Assembly: GCA_005046945.1 (NCBI GenBank)
Contig: SUSS01000005.1
Location: 62,001-126,000 of the forward strand
Direction of reading: 5' to 3'
DNA: 64,000 nt
Origin: Tissierella creatinini
GTDB taxonomy: Bacteria; Bacillota; Clostridia; Tissierellales; Tissierellaceae
Part shown: one piece after another, positions 1-6,198 of the stretch
Numbering within the stretch: the first letter of the stretch is position 1
How the letters are laid out: every line of letters starts with the position of its first letter
The notes under the pieces: generated by a model
The model's database searches: none
Seen by the model: the letters and a program-made list of their open reading frames with translations, nothing else
What the model was told of the DNA's origin: nothing
Position numbers and translations under genes: made by a program

Positions 1-137
1 CTTAAAATAATTCTTTGACTTTCTTCGTCAAAGGTGAAGTTCATTAATGAAAGGTAGGGTTCATTATCTTTACAGGTAGCTAAAGTACAAACTTTTTCAC
101 CTTGAAGTAATTTTATTATTTTTTGTGTGATAACCAT
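1..137 (-). CDS. Pyridoxamine 5'-phosphate oxidase-like FMN-binding split-barrel protein, 3' part outside window
   Basis: The gene reads leftward from an ATG at 137 and is cut by the window edge, leaving 45 residues. The visible N-terminus has a short helix followed by GEKVCTLATC, then NEPYLSLMNF. This is the usual first strand pattern of the PNPOx/flavin-reductase-like split barrel (a CTLAT-type strand, then xPYLSLM). Members bind FMN, or sometimes heme, and the family alone does not fix a substrate. The ribosome binding site is weak (AAGTGGG about 8 bases upstream). It lies downstream of, and on the same strand as, the SOUL-family gene, 52 bases away, so the two could be co-transcribed. The family call rests on the N-terminus only. 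Confidence 0.6.
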   Translation of the reverse strand, partial: MVITQKIIKLLQGEKVCTLATCKDNEPYLSLMNFTFDEESQRIIL

Positions 138-189
138 GATTCATACCCACTTTCTTAGTATTAAATGAAGAGCTTAGCAATTTAGATGT

Positions 190-702
190 TCAATCCCTAA
201 TTGGTTGAATTTCAATTAATAATTCATTCCTTTTTAAAAAGCCAGGAATAAAAGGAGGATTATACCGTGCTAACTCAATAGGACCTATAGGGGTTAATTG
301 TTTTTCTATTAACCATCCTTTCAATTGATCCTTTTTTTGATTTATTTTACTAGAATCAATATTTCCTGAAAAGATAATTACTGCAACCTGACGTTTAGGT
401 ATTTTCTTTAGATGTAAATTAGAATTACTTGGTTGTGGTAAATTCTCTAAGTCGTACTCCTTAGGCATTATAAAAGCAGTTGTTAGTGTTTGCTCATCAA
501 GATTATTCAAAACTGGGGATGTCATTGAAATCTTCTTGGATTCCTGATTTGCCCCGCTTATATAGTTAAACAGGGTGTTAAAGCCTGTAGATCCTCTTAA
601 ATCTGTTTCCTGACTTACAGCAATAATCATAGGCTCATAATTGCGAATTTCAAAGGGGTCCTCTTTTAGGATAACTTTATAGGCTGCTTTTTCGATTGCC
701 AT
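190..702 (-). CDS. SOUL-family (heme-binding-like) protein
   Basis: A 170-residue protein when started at the ATG at 702, which has a strong AGGAGG site 7 bases upstream. The frame stays open 14 codons further, but no good start signal is there. Recognisable SOUL/HBP features are the start (YKVILKEDPFEIRNYEP), a central FNTLFNYISG segment, the KISMTSPV signature and a C-terminal NPPFIPGFLKRNE stretch. This length is typical of bacterial SOUL proteins. Eukaryotic relatives bind heme or tetrapyrroles, while bacterial members are mostly uncharacterised and their heme binding is unproven. No signal peptide is seen, so it is probably cytoplasmic. An inverted repeat overlaps its probable -10 box. 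Confidence 0.8.
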   Translation of the reverse strand: MAIEKAAYKVILKEDPFEIRNYEPMIIAVSQETDLRGSTGFNTLFNYISGANQESKKISMTSPVLNNLDEQTLTTAFIMPKEYDLENLPQPSNSNLHLKKIPKRQVAVIIFSGNIDSSKINQKKDQLKGWLIEKQLTPIGPIELARYNPPFIPGFLKRNELLIEIQPIRD

Positions 703-722
703 CTTAATAAACCTCCTAAGTA

Positions 723-745
723 TATGGTATGTATTATATACCATA
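723..745 (-). promoter_or_regulatory. Candidate promoter/operator of the SOUL gene: inverted repeat over a -10-like TATAAT
   Basis: Eight-base arms TATGGTAT (723-730) and ATACCATA (738-745) flank a 7-base spacer. On the minus strand a TATAAT falls at 738-733, inside the repeat, about 30 bases before the start codon. No convincing -35 box is visible. A repeat lying on a -10 box suggests a repressor site, but AT-rich symmetry can arise by chance. Confidence 0.3.
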
Positions 746-827
746 AAAAAATCTATCTAAAACAATACTTTAATTTTAAAAAGTCTGACGGAGTCGAGCA
801 CCTAAGTTGATAAATAGTATAAAACTT

Positions 828-957
828 TAAGTATCGATGAAACTGTTTGCAGTTTCTACACACCGGTGCAACGAGGTGAGTGATTAATACACCCACCTGT
901 TGTAGAATGAGGAACCCGGCCGCCCTATAGAGGTAGGAGTATTCTTGCTAGTCTCTT
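828..957 (+). ncRNA. Structured non-coding element, copy A (identity unknown)
   Basis: The 305-base stretch between the SOUL gene and the coat gene has no credible ORF but matches a second element at 15091-15222 on the minus strand. Shared blocks are TTAAGTATCG, then a hairpin of different sequence in each copy (here GAAACTG-TTT-GCAGTTTC), then CACACCG, then ACGAGGTG followed by GTGATTA and a CCACCT arm, and last a GC-rich part around AACCCGGCCGCCC. The hairpin arms differ between copies while pairing is kept, which argues for selection on RNA structure. It does not match T-box, lysine, SAM or guanidine riboswitch consensus that I can recall. It may be a structured RNA or the remnant of a small mobile element. 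Orientation is assigned by analogy with copy B. Confidence 0.5.
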
Positions 958-1049
958 TGATAAATAAAAAATGAAAAATTATAATGAATAAAAAAAAACT
1001 TTAAAGCCACAATAAGTATGCAGTACAAAATGAATAGGAGGGAATATCT

Positions 1050-1256
1050 TTGGCACTAAAAAACACAATAAAGTTACCTAATGTAACACAACAGGAATTG
1101 AACCTTGTTAAGGAAATAGCTGGTTCACATGTTACTATGAGTTGTAAGTTCAATGATTATGCAAATCATGCACAAGATTCACAACTAAAACAAATGCTCC
1201 AACAATCTGCAACTGATGCTAAGACAACAGCCACAAATTTGATAAATTCTTTATAG
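1050..1256 (+). CDS. Small CotF-like spore coat protein
   Basis: A 68-residue protein starting at TTG 1050, chosen because AGGAGG lies 7 bases upstream and no better start exists. It is helix-rich and has no membrane segment. Its pattern (QQELNLVKEIAGSHVTMSCK, then AQDSQLKQMLQQSA) resembles half of a CotF-type four-helix domain. The next gene, 10 bases downstream with its own RBS, carries a longer CotF-like domain, so the two are almost certainly one operon and probably assemble together in the spore coat. The coat role is inferred from family resemblance and pairing. No sporulation sigma-factor promoter could be assigned with confidence. Confidence 0.65.
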   Translation: MALKNTIKLPNVTQQELNLVKEIAGSHVTMSCKFNDYANHAQDSQLKQMLQQSATDAKTTATNLINSL

Positions 1257-1266
1257 GAGGATAAAA

Positions 1267-1752
1267 ATGCAAGATAGAGATATTGTATGTGACTTAATGA
1301 ATGGAACTAAAGCGAGTATAAGCAGCTACACCATGGCAATAGTTGAAACTTCAAATCCACAATTAAGAAGTACATGGCAGACTTTAAGAAACGAAGCAGA
1401 ACAAATGCATTATCAACTATTTCAGATGGCTGAGCAGAAGGGCTATTATACTCCAGCACCACCTGCACACCAAGAAGATGTTCAAAAGATTAAATCAAAA
1501 TTATCCCAATCGCTTACACAAGGCAATAGCTCAAGTAATCAAAGCAATATATATAGCAGTGCCGGAACATCTAATGAATATAGCAGTTCCGGAATGTCTA
1601 ATAAACATAGCAGTGCCGGAATGTCCAATAAAAATAGTAGTGCCGGAATGTCTAATAAGAAGGTTGACCAAAGTCAGGTTAATAAAGGGATTTTTGAAGC
1701 CGGAAAGGTAACAGGTTCTGGAAAATTAACGGATGGCGTTAACCTACCATAA
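1267..1752 (+). CDS. CotF-family spore coat protein with C-terminal nine-residue repeats
   Basis: 161 residues, ATG start with RBS AGGAGG. Residues 1 to about 75 form a CotF-like helical domain, with motifs DLMNGTKASI, TWQTLRNEAEQMHYQ and KGYYTPAPP (the KGYY-P ending is typical of CotF proteins). A Ser/Asn-rich tail follows, with four tandem nine-residue units of the form YSSAGMSNK encoded by 27-bp DNA repeats at 1552-1659. The final segment (QVNKGIFEAGKVTGSGKLTDG) is not repetitive. CotF proteins are spore coat or exosporium components, and Ser/Gly/Asn-rich tails are common in surface proteins. It is translated with the 68-residue coat gene just upstream. Confidence 0.75.
   Translation: MQDRDIVCDLMNGTKASISSYTMAIVETSNPQLRSTWQTLRNEAEQMHYQLFQMAEQKGYYTPAPPAHQEDVQKIKSKLSQSLTQGNSSSNQSNIYSSAGTSNEYSSSGMSNKHSSAGMSNKNSSAGMSNKKVDQSQVNKGIFEAGKVTGSGKLTDGVNLP
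1552..1659 (+). repeat. Four tandem 27-bp repeats inside the CotF-family gene
   Basis: Units start at 1552, 1579, 1606 and 1633, and each encodes nine residues of the form x-S-S-(A/S)-G-(M/T)-S-N-(K/E). Differences fall mostly at the first codon of each unit and at silent positions. There are no spacers between units, so this is a coding minisatellite and not a CRISPR array. Repeat number is likely to vary between strains. Confidence 0.85.
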
Positions 1753-1825
1753 AGACATAGTCTTCATGACACAACAATATAGGTAGAACTAATCAAAAGA
1801 AGAAAAACAAATAAAAGTAAAACAG

Positions 1826-1857
1826 AAACCTCAGGTTGTCCTGAGGTTTTTGTTTTA
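1826..1857 (+). terminator. Rho-independent terminator of the coat operon
   Basis: A ten-base stem AAACCTCAGG / CCTGAGGTTT with a TTGT loop, followed by TTGTTTT. It lies 73 bases after the coat gene stop. Confidence 0.85.
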
Positions 1858-1876
1858 AAGTTACAAGGTAATATTA

Positions 1877-1905
1877 TTGGAAAATGCTTTAAGCGCTGAT
1901 ATACT
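1877..1905 (+). promoter_or_regulatory. Sigma-A-type promoter for the acpS-nnrD operon
   Basis: TTGGAA (1877-1882) and TATACT (1900-1905) are separated by exactly 17 bases, directly after the coat-operon terminator and 24 bases before the next start codon. Confidence 0.6.
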
Positions 1906-1928
1906 AAGAGAAAAGAGGTGATGATTTT

Positions 1929-3134
1929 ATGACTGGTATCGACATAGTTAAAATTGAGAGGATTAAAAACATTTTAGAGAAGAATAGTAGCGGATTTTAC
2001 AGAAGGATTTTTACTCAAGGGGAAATAGAATATATAAAAAACAAAGATGAAAAGACAGTTGCCGGCTTATATGCAGCTAAAGAGGCCGTTAGTAAACTTG
2101 TAGGCACTGGAATTGGACAACTATCCTTTAAAGATATTGAAATATATCACGAAGATAAAGGTAAGCCTAGGGTAAAAGTATTAGGAAAGCTTGGGGATAT
2201 GCTAAAGGCTTTGGATATTGATGAAGTAGATTTAAGCATTTCTCACGAGGATGAATATGCCATAGCCATAGCAGTAGGTACTAAAGCAATGAACTTTATG
2301 GAGGTGTCTGAGGACTTTAAGGGCCTTCTTCCGAATAGAAAATTAAATACACATAAGGGTACTTATGGAAGGGTAGGTGTAATAGCAGGGTCTCCTGGAA
2401 TGACCGGGGCGCCATACCTGGCTAGTATGGCAGCCTTAAGAAGTGGTGCAGGCCTTGTATATAATATAGTTCCTTCTAGGATTGCAGATATAATGTCTAT
2501 TAAACATATTGAAGTCATAGTTAGAAGCTATGATGAAAATGAAGAATGTTTAAGTCATCTTAAGGATCTTGATGGAATAGTATTGGGTCCAGGTTTGGGA
2601 GTAAGTGAAGAAAAGCGGGACTTAGTAAAAAATATTTTAAAGAGTTTTAGAGGACCTATCGTTTTAGATGCAGATGGCATAAACCTAATCGATGATGTCG
2701 ACATATTGCGAAGCAGAAAGGATATAACTGTCATTACACCACACCCAGGTGAATTGGCAAGGCTATTAGGTAAGAAGACGGAGGAAATTCAAAGAGATAG
2801 AATTTATTATTCTAAATACACCTCAGAAAAATATAATGTAATAAGCATATTAAAGGGTCATGAAACAGTAGTAGCCTATAAAGATAGATTATTTATAAAT
2901 AAATCAGGAAATCCGGGCATGGCTACAGCTGGAAGTGGAGATGTTTTAACAGGCATGATAATAAGTATCATACTTCAAAAGGAGGATATTTTTGATGCTT
3001 CAGCTATTGGAGTATATTCTCATGGACTAGCCGGAGATATTGCTAAATATCATAAGGGGGAATACGGACTTATTGCAGGGGACATCTTGGATAGTATTCC
3101 TACAGCCTTAAGATTAATCCAAAATCAGAGGTGA
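1929..3134 (+). CDS. Fusion of holo-ACP synthase and ADP/ATP-dependent NAD(P)H-hydrate dehydratase
   Basis: A 401-residue two-domain protein. Residues 1 to about 118 are AcpS: GIDIVKIERI with the metal-binding Asp5, FTQGEIEYI, AAKEAVSKLVGTGIG with Glu52, and the end SISHEDEYAIAIAV. This enzyme moves 4'-phosphopantetheine from CoA to acyl carrier protein. Residues from about 125 to 395 are a NnrD/CARKD domain: GTYGRVGVIAGSPGMTGA, GPGLG, VLDADGIN, TPHPGELARLLG and GNPGMATAGSGDVLTGM. That domain repairs hydrated NAD(P)H. The NnrE epimerase domain that normally precedes NnrD in bacterial Nnr proteins is absent. The frame is continuous with no stop or frameshift between domains. The GerS-like gene starts 6 bases downstream. 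Confidence 0.9.
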   Translation: MTGIDIVKIERIKNILEKNSSGFYRRIFTQGEIEYIKNKDEKTVAGLYAAKEAVSKLVGTGIGQLSFKDIEIYHEDKGKPRVKVLGKLGDMLKALDIDEVDLSISHEDEYAIAIAVGTKAMNFMEVSEDFKGLLPNRKLNTHKGTYGRVGVIAGSPGMTGAPYLASMAALRSGAGLVYNIVPSRIADIMSIKHIEVIVRSYDENEECLSHLKDLDGIVLGPGLGVSEEKRDLVKNILKSFRGPIVLDADGINLIDDVDILRSRKDITVITPHPGELARLLGKKTEEIQRDRIYYSKYTSEKYNVISILKGHETVVAYKDRLFINKSGNPGMATAGSGDVLTGMIISIILQKEDIFDASAIGVYSHGLAGDIAKYHKGEYGLIAGDILDSIPTALRLIQNQR

Positions 3135-3140
3135 TTATTT

Positions 3141-3722
3141 TTGAAGAGGCTTTTTCTTTTTTCTATAGTGATTATGTTGCTATTTTCATCATGTAGCTTT
3201 GATACAGAGGCTAATATACTCAAAAAACTGGAAAAACACTTGGATAAATATACGACTTATAGTACACAGTTAAAGATGAAAACCATAATGGATAATAAGG
3301 AAAGCCAATATAAGATGAAGGAAACCTATACCTTAGGAGACAAATATAGACTGGAAATTTTAGAACCCTCTGAAAGTAAAGGTATAATAATTGAATATGA
3401 TGGAGATAAAATATATATTCGGCATGCTACTCTAAAACAATCTGTCTCAATTGGCTCAGTAAAAAATTTTGACCAAGGGTTACTGATTGGAAAGTTTTTT
3501 AGAGATCCTAATACTATTAAGTCCATAAAGGAAGAGGAAATAAATGGAGTTGCCTATTATGTATTCCATAATAAGGTACAAGATAAAAATAAATATAGCC
3601 ACGAGCAAATTATTTGGTTGAAAAAAAAGGATTTTAAACCATATATGTTGAAGATAGTTGATGAAAATAATAATCCAAGGGTAATTATAGAATATATAGG
3701 TTTTGAATTTACTAATGATTAG
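3141..3722 (+). CDS. GerS-like lipoprotein (LolA-like fold)
   Basis: 193 residues, TTG start. The N-terminus is a lipoprotein signal with lipobox FSSC (Cys18). The mature part looks like a LolA/LppX-type half barrel: KYTTYSTQLKMKTIM, YRLEILEPSESKGIIIEYDGDKIYI and a long strand-rich C-terminal half. In Clostridioides difficile the germination lipoprotein GerS has this architecture and is encoded directly upstream of alr2. Here the gene also sits between acpS-nnrD and alr, 11 bases before alr. GerS in C. difficile works with the cortex amidase CwlD in forming muramic-delta-lactam. Assigning that role here is inference from fold and context, since generic LolA-like lipoproteins also exist in Clostridia. 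Confidence 0.65.
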   Translation: MKRLFLFSIVIMLLFSSCSFDTEANILKKLEKHLDKYTTYSTQLKMKTIMDNKESQYKMKETYTLGDKYRLEILEPSESKGIIIEYDGDKIYIRHATLKQSVSIGSVKNFDQGLLIGKFFRDPNTIKSIKEEEINGVAYYVFHNKVQDKNKYSHEQIIWLKKKDFKPYMLKIVDENNNPRVIIEYIGFEFTND

Positions 3723-3733
3723 GAGCGCAAAGG

Positions 3734-4915
3734 ATGAATTTAAAAGATACAAGATCTGTTTGGTTAGAAATCGATTTAGACAATATTATAGAGAATTATC
3801 AGAATATAAGAAAAATAGTAGACGAAAAATCAATGATAATGGCGGTAATAAAGGCTAATGCATATGGACATGGTTCTGTAGAGGTGGCTAGACAATTAAA
3901 GAAAAATGGTGCTGATAGAATGGCCGTATCAATTATTACAGAAGCTATAGAGCTTAGAAAAGCAGGGATTGAGGGCCCTATACAAATTTTGAATTATACC
4001 CCAAAAGAACAATTTGGCTTAGTTTTGGATTACGATTTAATACAGGGGTTATATACTTTAAATGATGCTAAAGCTCTTTCAACAGAGGCTGTAGCTAGAG
4101 GGAAAATTGCAAAGGTCCATATAAAGATAGATACTGGAATGGGTAGAATCGGATTCATACCTAATGACAAGTCTCTTGAGGATATAGTCCAAGTTTCCAA
4201 GCTTCCAAATATAGAAATTGAAGGTATTTTTTCCCATTTTGCCAGGTCAGATGAATTAGATAAAGGCCCATCAAGAAAACAATACGAAAAATTTCAATGG
4301 CTTGTTAGAAAGCTTGAAGATTGTGGTATAAATATAAAGTTAAGACATATATCAAATTCTGGAGCTATTATTGATATGCCTGAATATAATCTTGATATGG
4401 TGAGGCCTGGAATCACCCTATATGGTTATTATCCTTCCAATGAGGTCAATAAAAACAATCTTAAACTTAAGCCTGCTATGGCTCTTAAGGGTAAGATTTC
4501 TAATATTAAGATAGTACCTGAAGGTACTGGAATTGGATATGGGCATAGATTTATAACTTCTAGACAATCCATTATAGCTACTGTACCTATAGGTTATGCA
4601 GATGGTTATTCAAGAATGTTATCCGGAAAGAGCCATGTCTTTGTAAAGGATAAAAGGGTGCCAATAGTCGGAAGCATATGTATGGACCAGATTATGATAG
4701 ATATAACAGATGTAGAAGGGATTCAGCATGGAGACGAAATAGTCTTATTTGGATATGACAATCCGCTGTATCCTACCGTTGAGGAACTTGCAGGGCTTTT
4801 AGGTACAATTAATTATGAGTTCATCTGTATGATGGAAAGACGTATTCCAAGAGTGTATATAAGCAAGGGTAAAATTATAGGTATTAAGGATTATTTGATG
4901 AGTGATACGAATTAG
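3734..4915 (+). CDS. alr: Alanine racemase
   Basis: A 393-residue fold-type III PLP enzyme that interconverts L- and D-alanine for peptidoglycan. The PLP-binding lysine is Lys40 in AVIKANAYGHG. The second catalytic residue, a tyrosine of the other subunit, is in GIGYGHRF, and GSICMDQIMID is the conserved C-terminal barrel motif. Other typical segments are HIKIDTGMGRIG and FSHFARSDE. Length is normal. It is the last gene of the acpS-nnrD/gerS-like/alr unit and has RBS AGGAGCG. In spore formers an alanine racemase may also adjust alanine germinant levels, but the sequence does not show whether this copy does so. Confidence 0.97.
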   Translation: MNLKDTRSVWLEIDLDNIIENYQNIRKIVDEKSMIMAVIKANAYGHGSVEVARQLKKNGADRMAVSIITEAIELRKAGIEGPIQILNYTPKEQFGLVLDYDLIQGLYTLNDAKALSTEAVARGKIAKVHIKIDTGMGRIGFIPNDKSLEDIVQVSKLPNIEIEGIFSHFARSDELDKGPSRKQYEKFQWLVRKLEDCGINIKLRHISNSGAIIDMPEYNLDMVRPGITLYGYYPSNEVNKNNLKLKPAMALKGKISNIKIVPEGTGIGYGHRFITSRQSIIATVPIGYADGYSRMLSGKSHVFVKDKRVPIVGSICMDQIMIDITDVEGIQHGDEIVLFGYDNPLYPTVEELAGLLGTINYEFICMMERRIPRVYISKGKIIGIKDYLMSDTN

Positions 4916-4986
4916 TGAGTCTTCATATCATTTGCAACAGATAATAGTTTAATATAAGGGGATTATGTTATTAGGGGGTGAATTAT

Positions 4987-5220
4987 ATGACGGAAATAAA
5001 TCAAATACATCCAATGATAATAAATAATAATTCTAATCTATTAATAGAGTCCTTAATTCTCTATCTGATGGAGAAGTGGGACTATGAAGATTATAATAGA
5101 TTGAAATATGGTTATTGTGAAATGAGTCAGATTAATTTAGCCCTTGCAGAGTTAGGATTGCTAGAAGACATGTCCGATTTGGATATGTACGTTGAAAGAT
5201 TAGGGCGTGAGATATCGTGA
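4987..5220 (+). CDS. MazE/EndoAI-type antitoxin with a divergent N-terminus
   Basis: 77 residues from the ATG at 4987. The GTG nine bases earlier lies within the GGGGG ribosome binding site and is rejected as start. The C-terminal half ([15 protein letters not shown], then [10 protein letters not shown]) matches the MazF-binding tail of Bacillus EndoAI (GYxEMAKINL ... TVERL). The N-terminal ribbon-helix-helix is not clear: the usual KISLPxxL strand is missing and the region is rich in Ile/Asn. Its stop overlaps the toxin start (GTGA), the classical coupling for this module. It is thought to neutralise the toxin encoded next, and DNA binding is uncertain. Confidence 0.75.
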   Translation: MTEINQIHPMIINNNSNLLIESLILYLMEKWDYEDYNRLKYGYCEMSQINLALAELGLLEDMSDLDMYVERLGREIS

Positions 5221-5561
5221 TTGTTAAAAGAGGAGATATTTTCTATGCTGATTTAAGTCCAGTTATTGGATCTGAACAGGGTGGAGTAAGACCGGTATTA
5301 GTAGTTCAAAATGATGTGGGCAATAAATATAGCCCAACTATAATAATTGCAGCTATAACATCTCAAATAAATAAAGCTAGACTGCCTACTCATATAGAGA
5401 TAAATGCTACTGATTTTGGATTGCCTAAGGACTCGGTGGTATTATTAGAACAGATTAGAACAATAGATAAGAAACGGCTTAGAGAAAAAATTGGTAGATT
5501 TGATGAGGATATGATGAAAAGCGTAGACGAGGCGCTAAGAGTCAGCATAGGCTTAAAATAG
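5217..5561 (+). CDS. mazF: MazF/EndoA-type mRNA interferase (toxin)
   Basis: A 114-residue PemK/MazF-family endoribonuclease, GTG start overlapping the antitoxin stop. Conserved blocks are [47 protein letters not shown] and [16 protein letters not shown], closely following Bacillus EndoA. The Arg of GGVRP and the Ser/Thr of AAITSQ are the usual active-site positions. Chromosomal EndoA cleaves single-stranded mRNA at a short U-rich site and is held by its antitoxin. Position after alr is the same as in Bacillus and many Clostridia. Terminated by a strong hairpin 40 bases downstream. Confidence 0.95.
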   Translation: MIVKRGDIFYADLSPVIGSEQGGVRPVLVVQNDVGNKYSPTIIIAAITSQINKARLPTHIEINATDFGLPKDSVVLLEQIRTIDKKRLREKIGRFDEDMMKSVDEALRVSIGLK

Positions 5562-5600
5562 GACAATATCCTTGATACATCAATACATATTAAATGAAAA

Positions 5601-5629
5601 AAATAAGCATGAAAATGCTTATTTTTTTT
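5601..5629 (+). terminator. Terminator of the alr-mazEF unit
   Basis: Ten-base stem AAATAAGCAT / ATGCTTATTT with a GAAA tetraloop and a continuing T-run. Confidence 0.85.
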
Positions 5630-5680
5630 GATTTTTTTGCTTGATTTACTTTAATCCTTCTTTAGTATCTTTTTTTATAG

Positions 5681-5686
5681 TATAAT
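5681..5686 (+). promoter_or_regulatory. Probable -10 box for the secreted-protein gene
   Basis: A TATAAT lies 33 bases before the start at 5719. No good -35 box is visible at the expected distance. A direct repeat TTTAGTATC (5661 and 5691) brackets the -10 box and might be a regulator site. Confidence 0.35.
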
Positions 5687-5718
5687 ATCATTTAGTATCG
5701 AAAATAAGGAGGTTCATT

Positions 5719-6165
5719 ATGAAAATTAAGAAATCATTTGTCGCTCTTAGTGCTGCAGTAGTTTTATTGGGTTCAACTTATGCATTTTCGGAACCAGGGT
5801 CTGAATCAGATCCACTAGTAACATTAAGCTATGTAAATAAAAGCATTGACCAGCTTAAATCATATATCGACGAAAAATTAGAAAGTAAATCTAAATCTTC
5901 TTATGAGCTGGAGATAGTAGACCTTAAGAAAGGGAAGTTCTTAATAGCTAAGGCAGGAACTGAGATAATACTAAGGGGTGGAAAAGCTACAGCCATAGTA
6001 AGCGAACTCGGGGGTCTTCAGGACATCACCCAAGGTGTAGATATAGGTCAAGGTGGTGAGATACCCCCATATCATTTGTTGCTAGTGCCTAGAAATGATG
6101 GTAGAGGTGTTTATTGTACTACAGATGCAATATTTATGGTAAGAGGAGATTACGAAATAAGATAG
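5719..6165 (+). CDS. Secreted protein of unknown function
   Basis: 148 residues with RBS AAGGAGG. The N-terminus is a Sec signal (Lys-rich start, hydrophobic stretch, cleavage probably near AFSEP, about residue 24). A short helical section (LSYVNKSIDQLKSYIDEKLE) could be a coiled coil. The rest is probably beta-rich, with KKGKFLIAKAGTEIILRGGKATAI and a C-terminal VPRNDGRGVYCTTDAIFMVRGDYEI. I do not recognise a characterised family, though the Gly-rich AGTEIILRGG pattern resembles small exported proteins common in Clostridia. It precedes the surface polysaccharide operon by 33 bases and may share its transcript. Confidence 0.6.
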   Translation: MKIKKSFVALSAAVVLLGSTYAFSEPGSESDPLVTLSYVNKSIDQLKSYIDEKLESKSKSSYELEIVDLKKGKFLIAKAGTEIILRGGKATAIVSELGGLQDITQGVDIGQGGEIPPYHLLLVPRNDGRGVYCTTDAIFMVRGDYEIR

Positions 6166-6198
6166 ATTGAAAATAATTTAAGTGAGAGGAGGGTAAGC

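Noticed and set aside
1552-1659. CRISPR-like repeats
   Set aside because: The units are directly adjacent, in frame with a coat protein and without spacers; no cas genes are nearby.
1478-1711. 77-residue overlapping ORF in another frame of the CotF-family gene
   Set aside because: It exists only because the 27-bp repeats keep a second frame open; it has no RBS and reads as a low-complexity shadow of the repeats.
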